Of a DNA stretch of 64,000 nt, positions 26,125-36,615 are shown in pieces. The translations under genes were made by a program, and so were the position numbers. The stretch spans positions 1,073,477 to 1,137,476 of the forward strand of contig VZRG01000030.1 of the NCBI GenBank assembly GCA_013397435.1, read 5' to 3'. The stretch comes from Erythrocercus mccallii. Its lineage: Eukaryota; Chordata; Aves; Passeriformes; Dicruridae. The notes under the pieces are model-generated. The model did not search any database, was not told where the DNA came from, and saw only the letters and a program-made list of their open reading frames with translations. Position 1 is the first letter of the stretch; the number at the start of each line of letters is the position of its first letter.

Positions 26125-26195
26125 TCAATAATGATTTAACATTAAATCATTAATGTTATCATTAAATCATAATGATTTAACATTAAATAAAAATA
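26125..26195. repeat. AT-rich direct and inverted repeat
   Basis: The 18-base unit AATGATTTAACATTAAAT occurs at 26,130 and again at 26,171 (41 bases apart). The first copy continues into a near-perfect palindrome with arms AATGATTTAA and TTAAATCATT. Between the copies is a further related ATTAAATCAT unit. The stretch could form hairpins. Replication slippage is the simplest origin. Confidence 0.7.
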
Positions 26196-26266
26196 TTTAA
26201 AGTATTTAGTCCAGTCCCCTGCTAAAAAGGATTGTTAACATCTCAGATATCAAGTCAGGACCTCTG

Positions 26267-26565
26267 AGAATCACAGTAACAATTAAAGGAAAATTTAAAT
26301 TGAAAGGGACCTCAAGAGACCTTTAGTCTAACTTTCTGCACAAAGGATAAGATCAGGTTTCTCAAAAAGGTTTTCAACTGTCAGGCCTAACTGACCAAAA
26401 ACAAGTATGGACACAGCAGAAACTGCAGTTACAACCTGCCACTGTCCTCACTTTGAAAAAGTTTTCTCTTATATTCAAGCACAACTGTTTTTATTTCCAT
26501 TCATATCCATAATCTGTCATCTTCCCACCTCTGTGAAGAGTCTGCCTCTTTTCTTCTTGATGAAG
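26267..26565 (-). mobile_element. Old CR1 LINE 3' fragment (minus strand)
   Basis: The plus strand reads 'gagaatcacag', then 'ttgaaagggacctcaagagacc', 'tagtctaactttctgcacaaagga' and 'cactttgaaaaagttttctcttat', and ends near 'ctctgtgaagagtctgcctc'. This is the order of a CR1 tail in reverse complement, although highly diverged. No terminal repeat is intact and no ORF2 remains. The 106-codon plus-strand frame at 26,407-26,727 overlaps this remnant and is not a gene. Confidence 0.75.
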
Positions 26566-29500
26566 AAGAGGGGGACCTGCAAGGTTTCCACAGTAATTCT
26601 CCCACTAAAAGGTAGTTCTCCTTCCTCTCAGTGCTCCCACACCATCCTAATAAGAAAAAATGTAATAAGATACATGTTTAGATCAGGGAAGAAACAGTTA
26701 AATCCACAAATACAAAATGGGAAATAATTAGTGAAGCAACAGTGGTTCAAATACTAACAGGCTCTTGCACTATCTTAATATACGCGGTGCACGTAACGCA
26801 TTCATTTGCTGTGCTTGGCACTTGTGAAGCTTTGGTTGGATGCATCCCAGAGTCCAGTCCTAAGGAAATATAAAAGAAGAGAGATGCAGAAGACTATGGT
26901 GGAAATAATTTTGGATTTGGAAATTTGGTGATATACATTGTTAGGAAAGACAAAGACATTTTCTCTCTAGAGAGAGAAAGAGAAGGGGGTGAAAGAGAAT
27001 GAGAACAAAATGAGGAAAAGAATGAGCAAAAAAAGGGCATGGAAACTGCATTCCAGTCACCCAGTAGGTACGTCTTCCTTCCCAAATTAAGGAAAAGAGA
27101 GCAGAGATCCCCTGTCCTCACTGTGACCATGTCAAATAAAAATACTTACAGCCAAAAAATATTAGCTCAGAGAGTATGAAAAAACCTCTAACTACAGTAA
27201 TAATCAAGTGATAAATTAAGCTGCAAAGCAAGGCCACGAAATCAACATCATTACATCCTTTCAACTAAGAGTAGACAAAAATATTGTCAGCTCTGTGTCA
27301 GGTCAGAGGGGAGAAATGGATGATGTCTCAAAGTCCTTTCTATTCAAAGACAGAAAATTTCTTAACAAGTTTGATTGATGCCTCAGGTAAACCCCTTTTC
27401 TAAATAAAGTCTAAGCAACAACACTGCCTTATGGAACATTTTGGGGTCTTAAGGTCATTAAAGGGAGCCAATGAAACACCAGCTGTGAAAGTTGCAGTAT
27501 GGTGCTTTTCTACAAAGTGAATTTTCAGTTCATTTTTCCTTAGTATTTCATTGCAGTTCACAGCACCCAATGGCATTGTTTTCTTTTTAATAAAACTTTA
27601 ATTTGGCTTTGACTGAGTCATCTTTTGCTTTATCTTGTCTTACCTAGATTACTCATTCATATTTGACAGTTTATCGACCATTTAGCATTTGGGGGGTTGT
27701 CGAATGTTTCTGTATTATTCTTTTTTTACATCTGGTACTACTGAAACCTTTACAAAGCCTTATGCTTTCTTGGTTATTCAGAGGGTTGGTTTCCTATCTT
27801 AAGTGCACTCACATAACATTCATACAAAAAATTCTTATTCTTTGCATCATAAGCTTCTTAAGTAAGAAAATCCTTTCTTTCCAATCTTGCAAGCTTTGGT
27901 AGGTCTTTTATCACAGTTACTTCATATGAATTTACATAAAAATTTGTATTTGTACTTCTGCAGTTATATACAGTTGCTCATAAAGTATTTGCATGTAAGT
28001 GATCTCTTGTGCCAGTGGACTGGAATCCCAAACTCGACAAGACTGGCACCGAGACATTCTCCGGTTCCAGTTTTATTTAACTTTGTTAAAGTGAGCCCTT
28101 CCCCTACTATAAGCTAAAAACTAATTGCTACACACATAACACTCTTTCTCATTCATCTGCTATATTGTTCTGGGGAACGGTAGGAAAAAAGTTAGTATTC
28201 ATGTAATTTATATGTTTTTGCAAAAGCTCAAATTTCTGATAACTGTACCTGAAGAAAGTTCATTCACTTTACTTATATTTTTAAAAATGTATTTGGGGAA
28301 TTTATTTCTTATCCTAAGTGTACTATTCTCTCTCACCAGGCTGAAAGAATTTATCTGAATGCTGACATTATCTGAGGACAGCAACAGTTTATATCATCCT
28401 TGGATGCCTTCTCTAGGGTACAACCTGAATTTTGCCTCAATAGTGGATACTCCAAAGCTACTTTAAAGCACAATAAATATAACTTAAAAAAAAATAAGCT
28501 TTAAGTATAGCTTAAGCAAATAAAAAGGCAGAGATGCTCTTAGAAAGAACTAAACTATTAGGAAAAACAAAAGCAAGCAAACAAAAAAGCAGCCCTTATG
28601 CATTCCAAAAAGTTCATCAGAGAAGTTCACATGGTTAGCAATAGAAGAGCAAAACGGCAGAAGTACTGCTTTATCATCCCTTAAACAAGACAGAAATTCA
28701 TCTCAGTCTGGAGGACTTCAAAACAGTAAGTCTTCCCTTACTTCCTCTCTATATTAGGTGACGTATAACAAAAATATACCCCTTACCTTGTCAAGGTTTA
28801 TTATCAACTAGAAAATTACAGAGAGCTACAAGCACTTTGATTAAAAGAAGCATAGAGCGACCAGTGAGACAGTGCAAGAGAGTTACTATTTCATGAACTT
28901 CACCGCTAAAAAGTAAAGTATCTGTGAGATGCATATTTTCTAGCAGAACAATAGGAAAAAAATTTAAAAGCAAGATGAACTGTAATCTGTAGCATAGGTT
29001 ATCTTTGGAGTATGGCTGAACATGAGCCATGTTGAATAACTGTCTTTTAGTTAAGGTTTAGAGCACAACTCACAGGCAATGCTGAGTAACATAAATATCA
29101 GTAATTTTAACAAGGCAGTAATGAAATGCAAAAATAATAAATATCCCTTAAAATATTTTTTTTCTTTGAGGAAATTTAAGCAGCTATGAAAATTCATAAA
29201 CTATCACATTTAATAGAAATCAGCATGTTATTTCATGAACACTAGACCCAGCAACGTCTGTCTTCCTACAGATTGTATATTTTCTACCCAGGCCATCACT
29301 TCCTACCCTCAGTTCCAAACTACACCTCCAGTCTGCTACAAAACTTACACTGTAGGCAGGAAACTAGAGATTCTCATCCCTGTTTCAGCAAAGTTTGCAA
29401 AACTGAGTAAAAGGGTCCACCTGTTTCTAGGGTCAGAAAAGCAGCAAAAATCCATAATATGATTTCCTAGAAGAAACAGTATATAATTGAGAAGGTTCCT

Positions 29501-31706
29501 AAACTCTCACCTTTATTGCTGTCTTCCTCCCTGAGTGATTGCAGTAAATGAAATATGCACCTTGACCAGTAAGGGAAGCAAGGAAATGCACAGCAGTTAT
29601 CAGTCCAAGGCTCAGCCTGGATCCTGTTGAACTTTGCTGGGCTGGGAGCCAGGAACTGCTTTCATAGGAATGCACTTGCTGCTCCTTCAGCCCAGCAGTC
29701 CTTGCCAACCACTACCTTTTTTTCTAAACTGCAGCCTTGCTGGCATACACACTCCTTATAGGGATTCTTGGACAGATTCTTACCATAGTCAGACAAAAAA
29801 TACGGTTTAAGTATATCACTAGTTTGTTTTAGCTTAAGTCCTGAGGTTTTAGTGCATAAATTTTAAAGTTGAACTACAATACTTCTATTAAAACCATCTA
29901 GTTTTGAAAGATTTAGTAACACATAAGAATTTAATAAAATTAGCCTACTCTTTTGGAAGATCAATATCATCCACAGCTCCTACATTTCTGAAGTATTTTG
30001 AAAGATTCAATAGGTTTCAAGCAAAGGTGTTGCCACAATGAATAATCATCCATATATATTATGACTTTGAACCAATTAATATTGGCTACACAGAATACAA
30101 GAATGGCTACTGAGTAACTAATAACCAGCTGTACTTTCTTATGACATTGTAGGTAGGGCTCAAGACAATATTAAGATCAAGTGGCTAAAATCCACAGAAA
30201 AAATACTAAGTCACTCATTTATTATGACTGAATTCATCCTGTCCCTGTTGTATCTGCAGCCACATAAACCAAGGTTAAAAGGCCCAGTCTTCCTTCCCAC
30301 AAAGTTTCTGGAGCTGACAATTGCTTTTGTCAGACATGTGAGCAACAGGTACAGGAGAGTGCCCCTTCCATGACACAAAAAACATCGACAGTCACAGCCA
30401 ATGACAAGCAGGTAACTATCACCCTGCTAACTCCTTAGTATTGAGCACTCTTTGTAATCCTCTAAACACATGGCATTTGTAGCTTTTACCACAGGAAAGG
30501 AAGAATAAAAGTTCTCGTGCAAATTTTCAGCAAAGTAAAAATACAGAATGGTCCAGACCTGATTTTATTGCAGCCAAGCATCTAACATGACCAGAAATAT
30601 TGCAGTCAAATGAAAATCTCTTTCAAGGGATTGCAGCATGATGTACTGTCGTCATAAGGCTGTGGGTGTGAGAAATGTGTGGCATACTAAGATGGAAAGC
30701 ATACGGAAAGAAAACAAATTTCATGGAAAAGATTTGTCAGGGGAGATTAAGATAACTGTTTTTGACATTAAAAAGTAGGATTTAAGTTGCAAGGCCCCAC
30801 ATGAATTCAGAATAGTTTTTTGCTTTGGATGATACAACAGTGAGAAAACTTCCTTTCTTTTACAGTCTCACAGTTACACCACCTTGGGAATGACATTCAG
30901 TCTTTCTAGATAAACATTATTGAACAATATTCAATTTTTTTTAGTTTTATTTTGTTCAATAAAGATTTCCTGCAAAATTCTAACACATTTTAAAATCTTC
31001 AGCACTAAGTATAAGCAATCTTTAAATTACCACTGTTTCTAAAGTGAGTTTATACCAGCTGTTTTCAGCTGGAGAACAGATTGCCATAAAGTCTTCTACA
31101 ATGCTCTGAATCTTGAAAGTGAGCAGAAGGTAATCATTCTCCCCTGCCCTTTCTATTTCCAGAGAAAAGGCTGGAGACAAGGGGAAACAGGAAAAAAAGA
31201 ACTGCAGTAAGGAAGGGGAAAATCTGCATGTAGCTATCAAAAGGAGAAGAGAGAAATCAAGAAGAGGCTTTTGTCCAGCAAAAGAAAGGATTCCCATGTA
31301 ACTGATACTGGGCAAAATGACTGCAGGAGGAAAAAAGATATTAAGTTATTAGCTTTATAAAAAAAATTCAGTTTCCAACTTGAAGGAAATTCTTTGAGAA
31401 AATGCCTACATTGTACATGACAATTTAGTGACTAGGTGCCCACCATTACCAATGTGATCAAATTAATTTTAGAAATACTAATCTTCTAAGAAGGAAGCCT
31501 ACTCTTGATAATGTGGATTTATTTACATACACACACTTTCCCAAACAGGTCCATACAGAGTTGAAAGGTCCTGAGCTACAGGCTGCATTAGGAGGCAGCT
31601 CACAAAGGATGGCCACTGCAGACATTTCAGGCTAACTCATCCTGTCCTCATGGATTTGCTACTCACAAAACCCAAGAAAACTGAAAAGGCCAACTTGTGT
31701 CTTGTC
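26566..31706. other. AT-rich unique DNA without recognised genes
   Basis: No gene or clear transposon seen. A purine-rich tract at 26,958-27,035 follows a CTCTCTAGAGAGAG palindrome. Open frames reach 97 codons (31,022-31,315, minus) without recognisable features. Confidence 0.55.
26955..27035. repeat. CT/AG palindrome followed by purine-rich tract
   Basis: TCTCTCTAGAGAGA forms a short perfect palindrome that leads into about 65 bases that are almost all A and G. Purine/pyrimidine asymmetry of this kind can form triplex DNA. It is most simply a degenerate GA microsatellite. Confidence 0.6.
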
Positions 31707-32266
31707 TGTCATGATTTAGGAATGACAACCCCCAATTTAGTGGCTCTCTCTTCCCCCCCTTCCCCAGAGACTGCCCCAAATCAGATACCATTCTCTTGGA
31801 CTCCATCACTCGCCTTCCCCTTTCCCTTCCTGCTCTGGGGATGGAGTTGAGAATTGGAGGTACAAAAAAGGTGTTACAGGAAGATAAGAACAATTAATTT
31901 ACTGGAAACAGCAATGAGATAAGAAAACGAACAATAACTAGAATATTAATAACAAACCATATAAGTCAACAATTTACACATAAAACCCACGACAAATACC
32001 AAACAGCTCTTTCCCATCACACCATGCTTTCTCCTGACCAAAAAAGGAATGTCTTTCCTCCAGGAAGCCGGAGGCCCTTTTCCCCACCACTGGCAATGGC
32101 ATAGGATGGTACAGAATAACATTGCTGTCCTGGCTGTGTCCATGTGTCACAGTGTACTGCAGCCTAGGAGAAACTGTAAAAGGAAATTAGGGTTCCTGGG
32201 CCCAAGAGATCTGGTGTGCTCAGCCTCCCTGTCAGCTAGGACTATAGGTGGGCACCACCATGCACA
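31707..32266 (-). mobile_element. ERV LTR, probably solo (minus strand)
   Basis: On the minus strand the element ends ...CCTAAATCATGACA at 31,707 and appears to start TGTGCATGGTGG at 32,266, giving TG...CA ends with partial inverted symmetry (TGT, CATG). An internal block, TTCTTATCTCATTGCTGTTTCC followed by AGTAAATTAATTGTTCTTATC, matches the R/U5 and polyadenylation region I know from bird ERV LTRs. An ACACAGCCAGGACAGC block also matches LTR sequence of this broad kind. No internal viral genes are present and no clear target-site duplication is seen. The first ~110 bases (32,148-32,267) resemble 7SL RNA/Alu sequence. The 5' boundary is uncertain because of that. Confidence 0.65.
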
Positions 32267-32267
32267 G
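32148..32267 (-). other. 7SL RNA/Alu-like segment within or beside the LTR
   Basis: On the minus strand, blocks GGTGGTGCCCACCTATAGTCC, AGCT, GGGAGGCTGAG, GATCTCTTGGGCCCAGGA and GCTGCAGT occur in the order and spacing of the 5' domain of 7SL RNA (and of primate Alu). One extra stretch of about 25 bases lies before GCTGCAGT. By hand alignment roughly 70 percent of about 70 core bases agree. A 27-base A run lies on the plus strand just beyond the 5' end. It could be a 7SL-derived piece captured by the LTR, an old 7SL pseudogene, or a chance resemblance in U3. It is not an active gene. Confidence 0.4.
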
Positions 32268-32274
32268 GTACTGT

Positions 32275-32301
32275 AAAAAAAAAAAAAAAAAAAAAAAAAA
32301 A
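32275..32301 (+). repeat. Poly(A) run of 27 bases
   Basis: An uninterrupted A run follows the LTR/7SL-like segment and is followed by an ACAACAC-type A-rich region. On the minus strand it is a T run that precedes the 7SL-like start, so it is on the wrong side to be that segment's own retrotransposition tail. Confidence 0.9.
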
Positions 32302-35300
32302 CAACACAAAAAAACCTCTGTCCTGGCTGGAGCTAAGACACCAGCAAAATAAGCTCCCTCAGTGGCAGGAAACACCTAAGCTAGAATATCAAGAGCAGAG
32401 CACACAGACAGCAGAAGAGAAAGCACCTTGAGGTACTGCAACAAAAAAGAGGCATAATAAAGCTGCCTATATATTGTAAAATCAAAGTGTAAGAAAGCAT
32501 CAATATCACTGGTTGTTTGGAGTTAAGACAAAACTTAACTTGCAGCATGGAGTTTTCATGAGGTGTCCACTAGGTGTGTTCCACTAGGAAGGGTGAATCT
32601 GCATTATTAATCCTGAAATTATAGCTCAAACATTATTCTTGTCAGTCTCAACACTATGCTTGTCACTCTCTTCAGACCTGAAGCACTAATTTTGCCACAT
32701 CAAAAATATAATAGGTGATGCATTACTGGAAAAGATGAAATAATAACTTGCATTAAAGGAAACAATATTTTAATAAGCTTTTAATGTTAATTAGTCAAGA
32801 GTACTTTTAAGCTGTCATATAAGATCTGTATCTGCTTACTCTCTGAGTAATTGGGGTTTGCTGTTGATGTTGTTGTTTCTAAAGAAACAGAAAAACATAC
32901 CTATAATTCTCTTATTGCAAGTAGAAAACTTTACCACACATATATGGGACACTCCCAGCTTTCAACCCCCAATTTCCTTCATATGCATATCTTTAATCAA
33001 ACAAACCAATTGTATTCAGAATAATAGCATGCCTTAGAATTACTGTGGTTCATAATCACAAATTGTTGTTATTTGAAGCCTTTTGACTATTGTAATAATC
33101 CAAAAATCTCGGTATTTTTCCATGTTGACTGAGAAACTTGATCATGGTGGAAAGGATAGGTCAAAAATGTAAAACTTATGGGTGCTTTCCTTCAATTTCA
33201 ATCCATACACAAAATTTCATTACTTAGCAGCCACATGCCATACATTTAAAATCAGTACCGCTTTAGTATTGTTCAGAAAGGATTTGACCTGCAAGTGTAA
33301 TAGATAGTTGTCAAAGGTCTCATAGCATTAGCTAGAAATACTGAACTATAAAATGTGGAACTTTACTGTACATGTTCAAAAAAAATCCAAAAATCAATGT
33401 AAAAAAATCTAGTAAAATTGCTTTTAGGTTATAACACCTTTCACAGCAGAATGAAAACAAAACAAAAATATACAGCCCATTACTCTTGCGAACTATCATC
33501 TGCAGAAAAAAATGATAAGGAGTCCCCATCATAGGTAAAGTTGGCAGGATCTTTTTTAAAAGTGTCAAAAGAGAATGACAAGGGCTTGCTTTGGTTTTTT
33601 TTTTAGTTCTATCTGTATCACCCAAATTTTGCAGCCTCCTTCCATGCCACGTGAATGAACGTTGTTTAAATTAGTCCATTTAAAAAGTAGGTTGAGCCAT
33701 TTTCACATTGACTTATATAAAGCCATTTTTCCTGTTTTATTAGTTACATTAGCATTCTATTGCCCTTTAAATGTCACAAGTTCAAAAGCATAGCTGTACA
33801 TATCCTGGAAATATTCCTGGTTTATGTAATAAAACAAAAAGCTACAATTTCTTGGGACAGATAAGGTGATAAAAAAAGAGGGAAACAAACAGGGCATAAT
33901 AGCACAGAGTAAAACAACAACCAGTAAGACAAGATTGTTTACAAGTGAAGGAAGAGCAGGAGAGCTACTGAGAGCACACATTTAGAAACAATTGTTTGTA
34001 TTGTCTCTATCAAAACATGTGAAACAGCTGATAAACCCAGCACTTGCTGTAACTCACAGAAAGAAAGAAAAATGGCACTGCACTCACCTCCTGACATATT
34101 CCTTAATCTTTTAGGGACCTTTGAAAAGCCACATCGTATGCTGGAAGTACTCTCATTTATTAGTGGTGTTTTGTTTGAAAGCACAGACCTGCACAATTCC
34201 CTAGCTGTATGGTATCTAACCTAAAACATTTTCAGGTTTATCAAGGGCAACATGAAAAGTCCAGATTGGTTGGAAGGAAATATTGGAAATCAAATGAATT
34301 TTGAAGTCTGCAGGATCTGACCTACCATCTTCTGTCAAAGGCATGTTAGTGCTTCGAACAGGTTAGTGCTTGAAAATACCACCTGAATCACCAAGTCCGG
34401 TTACCCACAGCGGAAAGCAAAGTACAACAATTTTTTCCAGAACTACCATATAATCATCTTCCCTACATGTTACTATAGCCCACGCTACACTACCCACCAC
34501 CTCCTGACAAACACAAGGCTCATTATATTGTGGCTTTTAAATGTCTACTGCAATGTGCCACAAGAAGACATAACTCTGTTTCTGTTGTCAAATGTCACAG
34601 GTCCCCAAAATTACGAATAATTTGCTAGATAAACTAGCTTAAGAGGAAAGTGTGCCACATGGTACGAAGGAGGGCAAACTCTTCCTCTCCTCTGCCTTCC
34701 CTCCACTCCAGAAATCCTAGCCAAGCTCATTAAAGAGAAAACCACATACACCCACAAGGATGCATGTAACAAGAGGACTTCCACATCTATATAGCCACTC
34801 AGGAGGCATATTTTTAAGCTTTGTGCATATCATGTTTTTAACCCCAGCTGTCAATTAAGCACCACACAGCCACTCACTCACTGTTCCATCCTGCTGGTGG
34901 GGGAGAGAATCAGAAGAATGAAGTGGGAAAATTTGTGGACTGAGATAAAGACATTTTAGTAGGTAAAGCAAAAGCTGCATGCATGCAAGCAAGGCAGAAC
35001 AAGGGATTAATTAACCACTTTCCATGTGCAGGTAGGTATTTATCCATCCTCATGAGAGTAGGGCTCCATCACATGTAGCAGTGACTTGGGAAGAAAAATG
35101 CTGACTCCAACATGTACCCTTTTCCTGCTTCTTTCCCACCTTTATCTGCAGAACATAATGCCATATAGTATGGGATATCCCTGTAGTCAGTAGAGGTGAG
35201 CTGTCGCAGACATCTCCCCTCAACTCCTTTTGCACCTCCAGCAAACTGCTGCCCAGATGCTACGAGATGTCACACCTCAAGGATTGTTTTGCACAGCAAA

Positions 35301-36187
35301 GTTCTCTGTACGGCAGCAAGCAAAGGAGGAACTCATCTGCCATTGCTGCTGAAGGCCATCAACTCCAGCTGTCTATGTAGAAGAGACCTTGGTGCACAAT
35401 ACACAAGATGAGTGATGCTTAAACAGAAAGCTGTTGATAAGAAAGTAAAGGCTACAGACAGCTGCATAAGAATGCTGAGGCACAGAGATCCTCACCTGAC
35501 AAAACCAACTTAGCAGTTCCCAGGTGGATGAGTAAGAAAGTCACTGAGGAAAAGGGTTTCATCAAACCCAGGAGGTGCTCAAATCACCATGCCTAAATTT
35601 GGCCCTGGCAACAACAGCCTCAGCATTTTATTTAAGCAGTTAAGTGAGCAAACAATCTGTAAGCTATTGAATATCATCTTGTCACAATAAATGATGGAGT
35701 AGTTCAAGGCTGAGAAACAGAACTGCCAGTCATGTCTTGCGTTTTAGACTATCCTAATCCATTCTTGATTTATATATACCACAGAGCACCCTAATGAATC
35801 CAGCACAACTCTGAACAAAGACCTGAGCTCAGCTCTTTTGCATATGCTTTCTCTCCGTGAATGTTTCAACTCCAACTCAGCAAAAAATATGATGCAACTG
35901 TCTTCTGATAAATATATATTCTCCTGCCCATTGAAAAGCTCATTCTCTTTCCTTGAAGTTGAGATTGCTCTTCCCTTGAAGTCTGTAAGGCCTGCACGTA
36001 GAGTACTAAAAATTTGCTCCAAGGAACTGTTAAATCCACTCATCAGATGCAGTACAGTAACTCTTGTTAAAGTTGACTGTGCTTCAGGATCAGACAACCC
36101 TCACAATTCTTCCTCTGTGATAGACATTGATTGATTTCTTTGAGAAAGAAACTCCTTGCTTTGAGCTAACACATAAATCCCACACCT
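32302..36187. other. AT-rich unique DNA without recognised genes
   Basis: Nothing recognisable as a gene, RNA or repeat. A minus-strand open frame of 117 codons at 35,744-36,097 shows no domain, and the DNA gives no promoter or splice context for it. Confidence 0.55.
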
Positions 36188-36615
36188 TTCACAGAATCAT
36201 AGACTTGTTTAGGTTGGAAAAGATCTCTAAAATTATCGAGTCCAACTGTAAACCCAGCATTGCCAAGTCCACTACTAACCCATGTCCCTAAATGCCACAC
36301 CTACATAATTTTAAATCCCGCCAGAGACTGTGACTCCAACACTTCCCTGGGTAGCCTGTAATAATGCTGGACAACTCTTTCAGTGATGAAACTGGGCCTC
36401 ATCCCCTGGTTGTTCTGCATATGCTCCATGATGGCACTCGAGATCTGCTCCATAGAAGATCCTTGGCACCAAGGTCAGGCTGACTGGCCTATATTTCCCC
36501 AGATCCTCCGTCTGGCTCTCCCTGTAGATGAACCTCACATTTGCGAACTTTCAGTCAACTGGGACCTCTCTGATTAGTAAGGACTGCTGATAAATGACTG
36601 AAAATGGCTCATTAC
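36188..36615 (-). mobile_element. CR1 LINE with internal deletion, retaining part of the RT domain (minus strand)
   Basis: The plus strand starts TTTCACAGAATCATAGA and 'ttaggttggaaaagatctct', the reverse complement of a CR1 3' end, and keeps tail blocks up to about 36,385 ('cttccctgggtagcctgtaataa', 'ctctttcagtgatgaaac'). It then jumps to ORF2: on the minus strand 36,473-36,499 encodes the residues GKYRPVSLT, part of the conserved entry to the LINE reverse-transcriptase domain. Neighbouring plus-strand text ('ttcagtcaactgggacctctctgattag', 'gactgctgataaatgactgaaaa') also matches CR1 ORF2. Most of the reverse transcriptase between this point and the tail is missing, so the copy is a deleted fossil with no catalytic core. 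Confidence 0.85.

Larger units (their letters stand above)
21841..26266. other. AT-rich unique DNA; possible regulatory patches
   Basis: No coding region recognised. Two places stand out: 22,600-22,830, rich in TAAT/ATTA-type motifs, and 24,757-24,830, with four copies of an ACTGCA(A/T)TTAA-like unit. An AT-rich repeat with inverted symmetry is at 26,125-26,195. Open frames, such as 110 codons at 22,824-23,156 on the minus strand, have no recognisable domain. Confidence 0.5.

Noticed and set aside
32148..32301. Human Alu contamination in the assembly
   Set aside because: The match is only partial, has an extra ~25-base stretch, continues without a break into bird LTR sequence, and the A run is on the wrong side for an Alu tail.
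35744..36097. 117-codon minus-strand open frame that looked like a possible retrocopy
   Set aside because: No similarity to a protein I know and no poly(A) tail or flanking duplication.
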